Counted from the first letter of the stretch, positions 1 through 9,713 are shown. The stretch is 64,000 bases of DNA from Chelydra serpentina (GCA_037349315.1 JBAIAC010000128.1:124001-188000); one strand, 5' to 3'. Translations and numbers: made by a program. Notes: generated by a model from the sequence alone, not told the origin.

Positions 1-234
1 CCGCCCTCTTCCTCGATGGCATTTTTGTCTGTGATTTTGTTTTGCTTTGTATAACCGTGTTTTCTCCCTGGATCCATTATTTAACTAAAAAAAGAAGAAG
101 GTCTCAGGATGGGGGAGAATGCTGGGGCTAGGGCTGCTAAGAGAGAGAGAGTAGCAGGTTTTCTGTATTGTTTCCCACCCTCTTTTTCTTGACTAGTTTC
201 TCTTTTGCACCAAATGTGCCCATTTTCCATGTGA
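1..234. repeat. Duplicated flank of a Lys tRNA unit
   Basis: This upstream flank of the first tRNA-Lys copy recurs before the Lys copy at 8730 (about 8590-8729) and, inverted, beside the Lys copies at 6772 (6850-7015) and 40800 (40880-41060). Shared landmarks are a purine-rich AAGAAGAAGG block and the string CTAGGGCTGCTAAG. No gene is seen in it. It marks the left edge of a segmentally duplicated tRNA block. Confidence 0.5.
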
Positions 235-299
235 GCCTGGCTAGCTCAGTTGGTAGAGGGTCAGACTGAGGGTTCAGGGTTCAAGTCCCTTGTTAGGCA
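235..299 (+). pseudogene. tRNA-Lys pseudogene lacking its anticodon loop
   Basis: The acceptor, D-arm (A box TAGCTCAGTTGG) and T-arm (B box GGTTCAAGTCC) match the tRNA-Lys copies elsewhere in the window. The stretch between CAGACT and GAGGGT has lost about eight bases, which removes the TTT anticodon and one side of its stem. It cannot give a functional tRNA, but both internal pol III promoter boxes are intact. Confidence 0.8.
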
Positions 300-619
300 G
301 ACAGAACCTTTTCCCCTGTCATGTCCTGCAAGAACTTCAGAAGCCATCTGTTCTTGACATTCCTTTTTTCTTTTCAGGACTTGGCCTTTCCTAGGAAGGG
401 CCATTTATTGCCTGGGACTGAAGGGGCAACTTCCTCACACGCCCACTGGCCTCACAGTCTGGAGGAAGAAAGGCTTCTGGGTCTACAGCAAACCGCTGCG
501 TGCCGACTTGTTGGGAAAATGCAGGGCTGGCCAGAGAGGCCTTGAGTGAGGGAGACAAAAAATTGTCCACCCAGGCTCTTCTACACTGGAAGTCAGAAGA
601 CCCAAAGTTTATCACTGCT
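300..619. repeat. Conserved Lys-Gln spacer
   Basis: This spacer between the Lys and Gln copies is repeated in inverted form at 40503-40799 and 56247-56567, and more distantly at 6500-6720 and 8820-8990. It includes the strings CCTAGGAAGGGCC and CTGGAGGAAGAAAGG. It carries no gene; it shows that Lys and Gln were duplicated together as a pair. Confidence 0.55.
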
Positions 620-690
620 GGTCCCATGGTGTAAGGGCAGCACTCAGGGCTCTGAATCCTATAATCCGAGTTCAAGTCTCGCTGGGAGCT
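620..690 (+). tRNA. tRNA-Gln (CTG), probably degenerate
   Basis: The body matches vertebrate tRNA-Gln: acceptor GGTCCCA, D-arm TGGTGTAAGGGC, anticodon loop containing CTG, T-arm CCGAGTTCAAGTCTCG. The 3' acceptor strand pairs imperfectly and the 3' side of the anticodon stem is altered (CCTATAA where GGACTCTG is expected to pair). It is the CTG isoacceptor, whereas the two paralogues at 40431 and 56176 read TTG. Flank 691-830 matches, inverted, 40310-40430. Confidence 0.65.
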
Positions 691-1055
691 TGGGGCAGCT
701 CTTTTGCCACCTAACACTACTGGGTTTTCCAAGGCTTTTTCTTGTTCTCTCCAATGACGTGGGAGCCTGTCTTTTGCCTGCTCGCTGTTGTGACTTGAGC
801 GCCAGCGGGGTCCAGACATCATCATTCAAATCAAGCTTCAAGTGAACAATTCTTTCCCATTCCCACTCTGTGGGAGGGGAGACTTTTCAAAGCCCTCTCT
901 GTACTGCACATGGCTAAGCAAAGAGAACAAACCACAAATCCCTCCTGTTTGGGAGCCGGGTTTGCTGTTTGATTTCTGGATTTCAGGTGACTTCAAGCCC
1001 AGGCGTTGGGATTATTTACCAGTGTCTCTGGCATTGGAGCATTACTGTGCTCACA
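691..1055. other. Gln-unit flank, then unassigned DNA
   Basis: Positions 691-830 are the Gln-unit flank shared with 40310-40430 and 51460-51570 (inverted). They include the uninterrupted equivalent of the site where a hAT-like element is inserted at 51571. Nothing recognisable is seen from 840 to 1055. Confidence 0.4.
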
Positions 1056-1137
1056 GCTGTGATGGCCGAGTGATTAAGGTGTTGGAGTTGAAATCCAATA
1101 GGGTTCACCTGTGCAGGTTCGAATCCTGCTCACAGCG
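1056..1137 (+). tRNA. tRNA-Ser (TGA)
   Basis: This is an 82-nt class II tRNA. Acceptor GCTGTGA pairs fully with TCACAGC, the D-arm reads TGGCCGAGTG, the anticodon loop contains TGA, a long variable arm follows, and the T-arm is GCAGGTTCGAATCCTGC. A TTTT pol III terminator lies at 1147-1150. The acceptor is of the GCTGTGA type, unlike the GTAGTTG Ser copies at 32113, 42146 and 58987, so it belongs to a different Ser lineage. One anticodon-stem pair looks weak. Probably functional. Confidence 0.88.
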
Positions 1138-2356
1138 AGGCCTGTGTTTTAGCCCCAGTTTCTAACCAGGGCAATACGTCTATACAGACCCCTGAGACAC
1201 TCTCAATTCTCTCCCCAGCCCAAGTCAATCTGGTTCTGCTCCTTTCCTGTAGATTCCTGGGACACTACCTCACGCTGTGTCCCTGAGGTGTCAGGCAAAC
1301 TCTCAGCACCATGGAGCATCCTGACATTGAGCCTTGTGACCTGTGGGTTGGATTTATTTTAGTGGGACACGGGACATGTGGAGGATAATTAAAACTCTTA
1401 ATTTCCTTAGGGTTCGCCTTCAATATACTTGTATGGTGGTGTCATTTATCACCATTACAGGTCTAGTGTATTTATTAGAATAGCACAAGTAAGTCACAGA
1501 AGTGACATAGTAACCGTAGCGAGTCTATGCTGACAGAACTTGAGTTAACATGGGCTTGTAGTGTCGATATGGCCTCAGGTCTATGACATGTCTGGGAGAG
1601 GGAACAGGAAGAGGCTGAGGGGAGACCAAGTTTCATTCAGGATTTAGGCTCCAGCTTTTGTAGAAGTGGCCTTACGGCACCCTAAAGGCTCGGGATCAAA
1701 GAGGCCCATCAGAACAAAATATCCTGTATTGATTAAAATGTCTTGACCTCAGGGTGTGTAACCCATGTGTTTAGAATTCGTGGGGTTGCAGGTGTGTGTG
1801 CATTATGTGTTGAAGGCCAAAACTACAAGCGGGTTCAACAAAGAATTTGACCAGTTCCTCAGGGTCGGGGCATCAGCTGTTAGCCGAGGGAATCAGGGAT
1901 GCTGCATCCCCATGCTCTGCATGTCCCTCTGACTGCCAGATGCTGGGAGGGGAGGATGGGACGGTTCACTCAGTGAGTGGCTGTTGTGTTCCTTCCCTCA
2001 GAAGCACCTGGCCCTGGCCGCTGTCAGAAGACGGGATACGAGACCAGATGAACTGTTCCTCTGACCCACTATGGCAGTTCTTATGCTCAGGTTCGTCCTT
2101 CCCGCTCCCTGCACCCTAACATCCCTGTCGGCCAGCAAGCTGAGGTGGGAGCCCAGAGGCCAGAGCCCCCTCTGACACTGCCCCCACAGAGACCCAAAGC
2201 GTAGAAATGTGCCAGAAACACTAAGGTGGCTCCCTGCCCCCTCCCTCCATGCTACACTGCTCCTGGAAGTGGCCAGCATGTCCCTGCAGATCCTGGGGGG
2301 GAAACATCTCCAAACACTGTCCCTGCCCTGACAGCAAAGAGAAAACTCCACAGGTT
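1138..2356. other. Intergenic DNA with repeat scraps
   Basis: No gene is seen. Positions 2005-2096 resemble a CR1 3' tail (CTGTCAGAAGACGGGATAC, then GACCCACTATGGCAGTTCTT). Positions 2219-2330 share a GC-rich segment with 35424-35520 (GCTAAGGTGGCTCCCTGCC, AAGTGGCC..GCATGTCCCTGCA). The rest is unassigned. Confidence 0.4.
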
Positions 2357-2429
2357 GGCACCACGGGGAGTTGAACCCACGATCTCCTGTTTATTAGAAA
2401 GGTGCTTTAGCCAGCTAAGCCATGGTGCC
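2357..2429 (-). tRNA. tRNA-Thr-like gene with AAT anticodon
   Basis: The body is that of the window's Thr family (acceptor GGCACCA/TGGTGCC perfectly paired, D-arm TGGCTTAGCTGG, T-arm GGGTTCAACTCCC). The anticodon loop reads CTAATAA, so the anticodon is AAT, an isoleucine codon reader, instead of AGT or TGT. The anticodon stem has one mismatch. It is either a decayed Thr gene or an anticodon-shifted tRNA. A CR1 copy is inserted about 35 bp to the right. Confidence 0.7.
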
Positions 2430-2463
2430 TGCCTAAAGAAAACCCTTGCAACTGTTCCACTTT

Positions 2464-3426
2464 ATCCAACCTAAACCTCCCGCACTGCAACTCGAGACCA
2501 TTACTCCTTGTTCTGTCATTTTCTACCACTGAGAACAGTCTAGATCCAGCCTCTTTGGAACCCCCTTTCAGGTAGTTGAAAGCAGCTATCAAATCCACCC
2601 TCATTCTTCTCTTCTGCAGGCTAAACAATCCCAGGTCCCTCAGCCTCTCCTCATAAGTCATGTGCTCCAGCCCCCTAATCATTTTTGTTGCCCTCCGCTG
2701 GACTCTTTCCAATTTATCAACATCCTTCTTATAGTGTGGGGCCCAAAACTGGACACAATAATTTAGATGAGGCCTCACCAGTGCCGAATAGAGGGGAATA
2801 ATCACGTCCCTCGATCTGCTGGAAATGCTCCTACTTATACAGCCCAAAATGCCATTAGCCTTCTTGGCAACAAGGACACACTGTTGTCTCATATTCAGCT
2901 TTTTGTCCACCGTAACTCCTAGGTCCTTTTCTGCAGAACTGCTGCCCAGCCATTCGGTCCCTAGTCTGTAGCAGTGCACGGGATTCTTCCGTCCTAAGTG
3001 CAGGACTCTGCACTTGTCCTTGTTGAACCTCATCAGATTTCTTTTGGCCCAATCCTCTAATGTGTCTAGGTCCTTCTGTATCCTGTCCCTACACTCCAGC
3101 ATATCAACCACTCCTCCCAGTTTAGTGTCATCTGCAAACTTGCTAAGGGTGCAGTCCACACCATCCTCCAGATCATTAATAAATATATTGAACAAAACCA
3201 GCCCCAGGACCGACCCTTGGGGCACTCCACTTGATACCGGCTGCCAACTACCGGCCTGTAGTTCCCTGCATCCTGCCTTCTTCAAGGACGGGCACTATAT
3301 TACCCTTTTCCCAGTCATCTGGGACCTCCACTGATCACCATGAGTTTTCAAAGATAATAGCCAATGGCCCTGTAATCACATTCACCAACTGTTTTAGCCC
3401 CCTCAGCAGCAGTGCATCCAGCCCAA
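2464..3426 (-). mobile_element. CR1 LINE fragment, internally deleted
   Basis: The minus strand encodes the C-terminal half of a CR1 reverse transcriptase, including the catalytic FADD motif and the downstream [18 protein letters not shown] region. Compared with the long CR1 at 53.5-56.1 kb, positions 3250-3426 match sequence about 340 bp further upstream, so there is an internal deletion near 3245. The copy stops at TTGGAT without the usual CR1 3' end. The flank to its left (GCAACTGTTCCA) matches the Thr-unit flank at 6478-6490, so CR1 landed in a duplicated tRNA unit. It is inactive. Confidence 0.88.
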
Positions 3427-3497
3427 AGTTAAATAGGGTCATTAATAAATACCTTCAGAAGTTCATGGGGGTTATCACAAGGAGAAAGTGTCCCTTT

Positions 3498-3569
3498 ACC
3501 TTACCAGGGACTTGAACCCTGGACCCTCAGAATAAAAGTCTGATGCTCTACCAACTGAGCTAGCCAAGG
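3498..3569 (-). tRNA. tRNA-Lys (TTT), degenerate acceptor
   Basis: The D-arm, anticodon arm (TCAGA-CTTTTAT-TCTGA, anticodon TTT) and T-arm are well kept. The acceptor strands pair poorly (CCTTGGC against GTAAGGT, two mismatches and wobbles), and base 38 of the loop is changed from A to T. Likely a recent pseudogene of the Lys family, close to 6772, 40800 and 56568. Confidence 0.72.
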
Positions 3570-4195
3570 TTACACAAGGAACTCTTCCCATGACACACAT
3601 AGCACTGACAGGGAGTAGTATCAGGGCCCGGTTTAGTAGTCAGCTGTAGGTTGGAGGGAGGAAGAGTCCAGCCCACCTCTTCTCCTCTGGGAGTTCAGAG
3701 CACTCTGCGTCATGAGTACCAGCCCCTACCAGCCCCATGGAGTCATGGGCTGCAGGCCGCCCCCCTTAGCCCCTTTCGTATGACCCAGTATGGCCATTCT
3801 CCTGTTCTTACAAAGTGTGTGAGGGGCATTGAGGATCCAGATGGGGATGGCAGGAGAGGGAGCTGGGTGCGGGGGGAAGTCTTGGAGAATTTGAGCTGCA
3901 GTAGCTGAACCAGGGACAACGGGGTGGGGCGACAAATCGCGGCAGGAGTCTTGCTAGTGGGGTCTAGCTGCCCAAATTCCTCCCCATACCGCTGGGCCCC
4001 AGTCGCCTTCAGCCACCAGGTAACCCAGGAACTAAGGCAGGAATGGGGCGAGGAAGCAAATCAAGCTGAACAAGGCAGGAAAAAAAAATCATCTTCCCTC
4101 CATGGGCCGCTCGCAATGACGTCCTTTTTGTGTTCCATGACTGGCAAAAACATCCCGGACAGAGAAGCAGCAGGCCAGAAAAGTGTCCTGTAGTG
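3570..4195. other. Phe-unit upstream flank
   Basis: No gene is seen. From about 4080 to 4195 the sequence matches 48755-48860 (CAATGACGTCCTT, AAAAACATCCC, AGAAGCAGCAGG), so it is the duplicated flank of the tRNA-Phe unit. Positions 3640-4070 are unassigned. Confidence 0.4.
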
Positions 4196-4268
4196 ACCGA
4201 AGTAGCTCAGTTGGGAGAGCGTTAAACTGAGGATCTAAAGGTCCCTGGTTCAATCCCAGGCTTCGGCA
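4196..4268 (+). tRNA. tRNA-Phe-like gene with GAG anticodon
   Basis: The sequence follows tRNA-Phe throughout (acceptor ACCGAAG/CTTCGGC, TAGCTCAGTTGGGAGAGCG, TCTAAAGGTCCCTGG, T-arm GGTTCAATCCC). The anticodon loop is CTGAGGA, giving GAG (a leucine anticodon) where tRNA-Phe has GAA. The first acceptor pair is A-C and the anticodon stem has a mismatch. Most likely a Phe pseudogene; a recoded tRNA is possible but unsupported. Confidence 0.75.
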
Positions 4269-4608
4269 TGCTCTTTGGTCCCTTTGTGTGCAGTGGTGGG
4301 CTGTTTTCTCGAAGCGCAGTGGTACCTCTACCCAACACGACTCCCTCATTTCAGGCTCCCCAGCAGGAAAAGACTTGTGCCCATCTGGGCTTTCCTTCTT
4401 CTCTTGCTCTTCCTCAGCAAGGGGAAGGAAAAGAAGCTCTCCTTCAAGCTGGAGTCACAAGGGCAAGAGAAGGTTGAGGTCCTGAGCTCCGGTTCCAGCC
4501 CTTTGCTCTACCAGTCGATCTCTCGAAGGGCTGCTGCCACTTTCTCCAGGTTTGCCCATCGGTGTGTGCCAGCGTGAGCACCAGCCAAGTGGTGGGCATT
4601 TGAAGGAA
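4269..4608. repeat. Phe-Val spacer, inverted copy at 13.6-13.8 kb
   Basis: Positions 4380-4600 are repeated in inverted form at 13560-13790, and in part at 46960-47120 and 49085-49235 beside the minisatellite arrays. Landmarks are CAGCAAGGGGAAGGAAAAGAAG and a tract ending CTTTCTCCAG. No gene is seen. Confidence 0.55.
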
Positions 4609-4670
4609 GTTTCTGTGGTGTAGTGGTTATCACGTTTGCCTAACACGCAAAAGGTCCCTGGTTCAGAAAC
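4609..4670 (+). pseudogene. tRNA-Val (AAC), 3'-truncated
   Basis: Acceptor GTTTCTG, D-arm TGGTGTAGTGGTTATCAC and anticodon arm TTTGC-CTAACAC-GCAAA (AAC) match tRNA-Val and the intact copy at 13467. After GGTTCAGAAAC the T-arm and the 3' acceptor strand are missing: about 11 bases of the T-arm were lost. It cannot fold as a cloverleaf. Confidence 0.8.
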
Positions 4671-4972
4671 ATGACAGTTAACTTTTTCCCCACTCCCCTA
4701 TCTGTCCAGCAAGACACTCCTCCTTCTGCCACTGGCCTGTCCTTGGGATAACCCCAAGCCCTGCAGGACAGAGGGTGGGGAAACGAGCTGAGAAAGCGCC
4801 TTGGCATCAGCCAGGGGAAGCTGGAGGATCTCGGCCAGTCACCTCTTGGAGCCTTGTGGCTTGGCCTCCTCTGCCCTTGGAGGTTGGTCCAGGGAGGCTG
4901 GTCTCCCTGCTGGCCTCCGTTGTGTGACTTGCCAAAGGAGGAAGTGAGGCGGGAATGGGGCAAAGGAGGAAG
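4671..4972. repeat. Inverted duplicate of the Val-unit flank
   Basis: This segment is the inverted counterpart of 13266-13440 beside the intact tRNA-Val. Shared landmarks are GGCCTCCTCTGCCCTTGGAGG, CTCGGCCAGTCACCTCTTGG and CCTGCAGGACAGAGGG. Part of it also recurs at 56710-56800. No gene is seen. Confidence 0.65.
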
Positions 4973-5230
4973 GGAGTTAGGGGGCAGGAGCAGGCTGGGG
5001 GTTGGGGTGCAGGGTCTGGCCAGGTGTCAGGGTGAGGGAGGGGGCTCAGGGTTGGGGCAGGAGGTTGGGGTGTGGAGCACTGACCTGGGGCAGCTCCCGT
5101 TTGGTGCGAGGGGTGCAGGTAGGAATGTGGCGGGGGGTGGGAATGTGGACGGGGGTGCAGGAGTTAGGACTGGGGTTGTGGGGGGGTACAGGAGTCAAGA
5201 CTGCAGGACACTGACGGGGGGAGGAATCAA
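4973..5230. repeat. G-rich degenerate tandem repeat
   Basis: Degenerate GGTTGGGGTGCAGG / GTGTGGGG repeats. The same family appears at 41590-41930 and, as its complement, at 9790-10230 and 35728-36290. It produces open frames by composition only and is not coding. No gene is seen to its right up to 5520. Confidence 0.6.
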
Positions 5231-5524
5231 AAATGCCCCTTCACTTATCACCTCCTCTGCAGAGTGCAGGTCAGACACCACAAATCTACAATCCTCCCTC
5301 CCTCACCGGCCCCTCTGCCAGGATCTCTCAAGCAGAGCCCAGAGCACTGCCCATCCTTTCAGCCCCCCGACACCCTCTCAATCTTTGCTCCCCAAACCCT
5401 CCTTTCTACATGTGAAAATCCCCATTGGGAATGGAGAGGAGCCAGGGAGCCAGCAGTCTCTGTGGCAGAATTATCTACGGAGGTAATTTTATCTATGGAG
5501 GTAATTTTCTCTCCGCACAGCAGA

Positions 5525-5675
5525 TGGGGGATACACTGGGACCAGCTCCTGGCTCTTTTTTGTGAGCTGGTTCCCCATGAGGACACACCAGACATCACTG
5601 CAATCTACGTAGGGGGCAACCACCTGGAAATATTCTCCAGGCACCAGCTGATTTGGAAAGTTAAACACGATATTG
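5525..5675 (+). pseudogene. Fragment of a transposon-type SGNH-like ORF
   Basis: One frame reads WDQLLALFCELV..PDITAIYVGGNHLEIF, resembling the block with the IxVGGND motif found in GDSL/SGNH-like ORFs of vertebrate transposable elements. Here the expected Asp after Asn is His, and the fragment is short with no paired catalytic blocks. The parent element was not identified. Confidence 0.35.
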
Positions 5676-6385
5676 CACAACAGAGAACTATGGGGCCAGG
5701 TCCCATGGAAAACAAAGGGGAGCAGGGAAGAGAGAGCACAGAAGAGAAGAGTAGGAGAGATGGGATAGAAAAAAGCCTCTAGAGCGGGAGCAGATGGAGA
5801 GAACCAGGGAGTGCAGGGGACATGTCAACCCATCTGGCTGCCTCCTAGGCCAGGCTGCAGACCAGCTTCAGGACTCAGAAGAAATGGAGCCCGCAACCCC
5901 TACCTACAGGACTCCAGGCATGGCCAGACGCCTGGATCAAACATCCCCTCTGGCGCTCAAGTCCCCTCTTGCACTCGGCCAGCTTAGCCACGGTGCCGCT
6001 GTCTGGGACTTTTCTCCCAACTGCTCCATTTTTCATCCATGACAATCAAAAGGAAGGTGACAGGAGAGTAACTCTCCATTTCCCGCCAGACCTGCAGAGA
6101 TTGTCTGTCAGGGTCTCTGTGCGCAGACATCCCCAGCGAATCACAAGGACGTGTGGCACAGGCTCTTGTGTTGCAGCAACTGCAGTGGAAGCCACCGCCT
6201 TGCCAAGGCCGGTCACAGCAGCCTTTTCATCAGCTCCAGGCTCGTGATTTGATTCTTTCTAATGCTCCTCTTCAAAGAAGCCTTTTCCTTAGCAAGCAGT
6301 TACTTGGATTGCCAAGGAAGGTCTCTTCTGTTTCCTAGAAAGACATAGGGAAATGTGAACAGAGGAGACAAAAGCCGTGCACCAA
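5676..6385. other. Intergenic, with Gln-unit flank scrap
   Basis: Positions 5815-5970 match 40185-40330 and 51355-51490 (GGCTGCCTCCTAGGCCAGGC, ACTCAGA..GAAATGGAGC, CTGGCGCTCAAGTC), the flank of the Gln unit, but no Gln gene follows. The rest is unassigned. Confidence 0.4.
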
Positions 6386-6458
6386 GGCACCACTGGGAGT
6401 TGAACCCAGGATCTTCTGTTTACTAAGCAGGTGCTTTAGCCAGCTAAGCCATCGGGCC
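6386..6458 (-). tRNA. tRNA-Thr (AGT), degenerate
   Basis: The Thr family body carries anticodon AGT in loop TTAGTAA. The acceptor GGCCCGA/TGGTGCC has two mismatches and the outer anticodon-stem pairs are altered. The A and B boxes are intact (TGGCTTAGCTGG, GGGTTCAACTCCC). It is paired with the Lys copy 314 bp away, an arrangement also suggested at 2357/3498. Confidence 0.68.
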
Positions 6459-6771
6459 TGCCTCGCACAGTGATTTGCAACTGTTCCATTTGATGGTCCA
6501 AGACAACACCTGCCTATTCCAAAGTACAGACGTTCCCCATTTCCCTCAAAACTTGCAGACCTTCAGGTGTCTGGCTCTCTGCGCACAGAAAACCCAGACC
6601 CAGAAGCCTTCCTTCCTCCAGACTGAGAGGCCAGTGGGCATGTGAGAAAGTTGCCCTGTTAGTCACAGGCAGAAAATGGCCCTTCCTAGGAAAGCCCAAG
6701 TCCTGAAAAGAAAATAATAGTGTGAAGGAAGGTACTGAACAACTGCCTTTTGGAGGATATGATGCCTTTTA

Positions 6772-6844
6772 CACCTGACCAGGGACTTGAACCCTGGACG
6801 CTCAGATTAAAAGTCTGGGGCTCTACCAACTGAGTTAGCCAGAC
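6772..6844 (-). tRNA. tRNA-Lys (TTT)
   Basis: The anticodon arm reads CCAGA-CTTTTAA-TCTGA (TTT) with one C-A mismatch at its outer pair. The T-arm CAGGGTTCAAGTCCCTG is perfect and the acceptor GTCTGGC/GTCAGGT pairs with wobbles. The D-arm reads TAACTCAG where the family has TAGCTCAG. No TTTT run lies directly downstream. Possibly expressed, but weaker than the copy at 40800. Confidence 0.75.
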
Positions 6845-7754
6845 TCACATGAGAAAATGGCAAGTTAGGTGCAGAAGAGAAACTAGTCAAGAAAAAGAGG
6901 CGGGAAACAATACAGAAAACTTGCTACTCTGGCTCCCTTAGCAGCCCTAGCCCCAGCCTGCTCCTCCATCTGGCACCCTGAGGCCTTCTTCTTTTTCTAG
7001 TTAAATCTCAGATCCAGGAGAAATGGATCTCTTTGGGGTGTGGCTCCACTCCTCCACCTCCCTTGCGCCGGCAAACAGCTGTTCGGCTGCAGAGAGAGGG
7101 AGAGCGAGGGGGAGGGGCGGGAACGCGGCACGCTGGGGGAAGAGGCTGGGGAGGAGCTTCTGCCTCCGCAGGAGAGAGCCGGGGGTGGAGAGAGCAGCCG
7201 GGCTGGGCCCCTTCAGAGCATGGACCCGGCACCATGGTAAATCCGGTACTGATGGTATCTGGGCCAATCCTGCATTGAGAGCACCCGCTAACGTCCCTGT
7301 GTGCTCACGAGAAACCTGCAGGAACCGATACCAAAGCCTGAACACAAAACACAACTGCTCCCACTTCCTCAGTAACACCCTTTCCCTGCCCTCAATCAGA
7401 GACCAGGAGGATGGAATCAAGGCCCATCCACGTCTCAGATCCCAGCCCATGCCCGGCTCCGCTCTGCTGCTGACTCATGATGTTTTCCCACCATGGCCAG
7501 ATGTTTAATGGCCACATAACCCCGGAGAGCCACTGCTGCAGGGACCTGCCTTTGTCGCTGAAGATGCTCCTCACAGCAGCTCTGCCAAAGGGGATATGAT
7601 GCTGTGGCATTGATTAGGCGCAGAGTGTCCAGTCATCCGAAGAGTCGGTGTTTTTCTTTGCAGTTGCCCCACCATTCCCCTCGGGCCTGACCTGCCCTCC
7701 AGCCCAGCCTCCTGCTGACACTTGAAACAATAGTTTTAGTTTTCTTTCAGGAGG
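6845..7754. other. Lys-unit flank and GC-rich intergenic DNA
   Basis: Positions 6850-7015 are the inverted form of the flank at 1-234 and match 40880-41060. Positions 7040-7240 are GC-rich with several overlapping short open frames but no recognisable protein. Nothing else is recognised. Confidence 0.4.
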
Positions 7755-8190
7755 AAAAATTTAAAAATTCATCTGGGGTCTACCTGAATTATTCTATTGG
7801 TTTGGCTAACAAGTAAGAAAAACAACAAATGATTTGCACAGCTCTGTTTGTATAAACGGTCCACATTGGAAACATGCCTAATTTCTGCTCTGAGGGTCTA
7901 GAAAAGTGTCATTTGTTTGATATGTGTTGAGGGAAAGTTTCTTTCCTTCAGCAGGAATCGAACCCAGGTACTGGCAGTTCTGCATTCTAACCACTAAGGA
8001 GGTGATCGCTTGTCACCAATCTGTCAAAAATTCATCTTGGGTCAACCTCAAATATTATTGTTATTATAATGTTGGTTTGGGTAGGTAGGAAGCAAAAAAT
8101 GAAATTATTTGCACAGGTCTCTTTGTATAAAATGGTATAAAAACTGGGATTTAAGGTGCACGGTGGGAACATGCCCATATTATGCTATGA
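7755..8190. repeat. Diverged direct duplication (about 275 bp period)
   Basis: Positions 7755-7870 and 8027-8140 are related direct copies (AAAAATTCATCT, GGTTTGG, ATTTGCACAG, TTTGTATAAA in the same order), and GGAAACATGCC / GGGAACATGCCC follow in each. The tRNA-like remnant at 7946 lies between them, so this may be an old tandem duplication of a tRNA unit of which one tRNA is lost. Confidence 0.5.
7946..8003 (-). pseudogene. tRNA-like remnant of unclear identity
   Basis: The minus strand has a good B-box region (GGGTTCGATTCCTG) and a D-arm-like TTAGTGGTTAG, about 45 bases apart. The anticodon region does not form a stem that I can assign, and the acceptor ends do not pair convincingly. It is tRNA-derived but the amino acid is unassigned. 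Confidence 0.35.
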
Positions 8191-8729
8191 GTCACTGGAC
8201 AGAGCTTTGATTTTCACAGTCTCGAGACACCTTCCCAGCATCCTGAAATCTAAGCGGGCATCTGACGGAACCACACACCTGCTCAAGGTACTGCTGATGT
8301 TCGAGAAGGGAGACAGAGAGGAAAAAAGCTCAATCCACAGTGACACTAATGAGCATGAATAGCCAATGAGCTTTGTATGTAGCTACTTAGTCCATTGTGA
8401 CCCTTCCTATCATTCTCCCTTTGAAATGATGATGATGATGATGTACACTTGACTTTCTATCCCAGTGTGCCATGGACTTCTACAGGTTGCATTAGCCAAT
8501 CCAACCGTTCGGCACTTGCAGATGGGTACCTCTGTATTGTGCCTGATTCTTGTACAGCTATAAAAGGCTGGTAGATGCAGATACTTTCCCCTCTTTTTAA
8601 CCAGCAATAATATGAGTCCAGGCTAGGGCTGGGAAGAGAGAGAAAGAGCAGTAGGTTTTCCCTTGTTTCCGGCTTCCTTTTTCTTGCATAGCTTCTCCTT
8701 CATACCAACTTGCTGTCTTAATTTCATGA
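8191..8729. other. Intergenic with ATG microsatellite and Lys-unit flank
   Basis: A short (ATG)n tract sits at 8426-8443. From about 8600 the sequence is the Lys-unit flank shared with 110-234. No gene is seen. Confidence 0.45.
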
Positions 8730-8801
8730 GCCTGGCTAGCTCAGTTGGTAAGGATCAGACTTTTAATCTGAGGGTCCAGGGTTCAAGTCCCTGCTCAGGT
8801 G
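8730..8801 (+). tRNA. tRNA-Lys (TTT) with damaged D-arm
   Basis: Acceptor GCCTGGC/CTCAGGT, anticodon arm TCAGA-CTTTTAA-TCTGA (TTT) and T-arm CAGGGTTCAAGTCCCTG are kept. The D-arm 3' side reads TAAGGATC where the family has TAGAGCATC, a one-base loss that breaks the D stem. Likely a pseudogene or a low-activity gene. Confidence 0.72.
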
Positions 8802-9713
8802 AGTGACTATTCACTAAAATGTTAAAAATCTGTCTCTTGGGAGTCCTCTTTGATGTTGCTTTTTCTCCTCAGGATTTTGCCTTTCCTAAGACGGGCCTTT
8901 TTGTGTGTGGAATCGAAGGGGCAACTTCCTGACATCCCCTCTGTCCCCGCAGGCTGGAGGAATAAAGGCCTCTGGGCAGATAGCAGGTCCCTCCCAGATG
9001 GCTGCGTTCTCACCTGGTGGAGGTGGAAGCTCGGTCTCCTTGCCTCTGTTGCTGCCTTCCCGTGAAGGTGCTGATCCGGCTGCCCTGTCTGACGCAGGAT
9101 GGGAGGAATGTTTGGAGCTTTGGCTTCTGATTGCGGGCTCCCTCCTACAGCAGCGCGAGTTGGGCTCTGTGGGGAGCCTCTCCCAGGCAGAAGGTATCTG
9201 GGTGTTGCCAGTCCCTGCCAGGCTTGGGTCCAGCCCAGCGCTGAGGCCTGAAGTCTCAGGAGACCGGGGGAGGAGAGAGCAGAACTGGTGGAGCTGGGGA
9301 GTGGAGGCCAGGAGCCGCTCACCCCGCCTTGAGAGCACTTGTGGGGACTGAGCTGTCTTTGGGTAGGGGAGTGATGGGACCCCAGGGGATGGGGACAACA
9401 GTCTGGGGTCTCATTCACCCAGGCAAGGAAACACCCCTATGGGGGGGGGGAAATCACTGACCCAGTGACTACAGGACCTGCTGGTGAGCCCCAAATCCAG
9501 AATTAACACGGCAGATCCAGACTAACACGGCTACACAGATCCAGACTAACACGGCTCCCCCTCTGATACTTTCAATAACTCCGTTATCAGTGCCTGGGAG
9601 TGTAATTTAAACCATAGGAACAGCCAGACTGGGCTAGACCGAAGGTCCATCTAGTTCTGTGTCTTTTCTTCTCACAGTAGCCAATACCAGGTGCCCCAAA
9701 AGGGACACACCAA
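8802..9713. other. Intergenic; diverged unit flank and CR1 tail scrap
   Basis: Positions 8820-8990 are a diverged copy of the Lys-Gln spacer. Positions 9490-9570 hold two or three short direct repeats of ATCCAGACTAACACGGCT, the type found at the end of a common turtle repeat. Positions 9620-9705 are a CR1 3' tail in minus orientation beside the Thr copy. No coding gene is seen. Confidence 0.45.

Noticed and set aside
5002..5486. 210- and 70-codon Gly-rich frames
   Set aside because: G-rich degenerate tandem repeat; same family gives similar frames at 41.6 kb and on the opposite strand at 9.7-10.0 kb.
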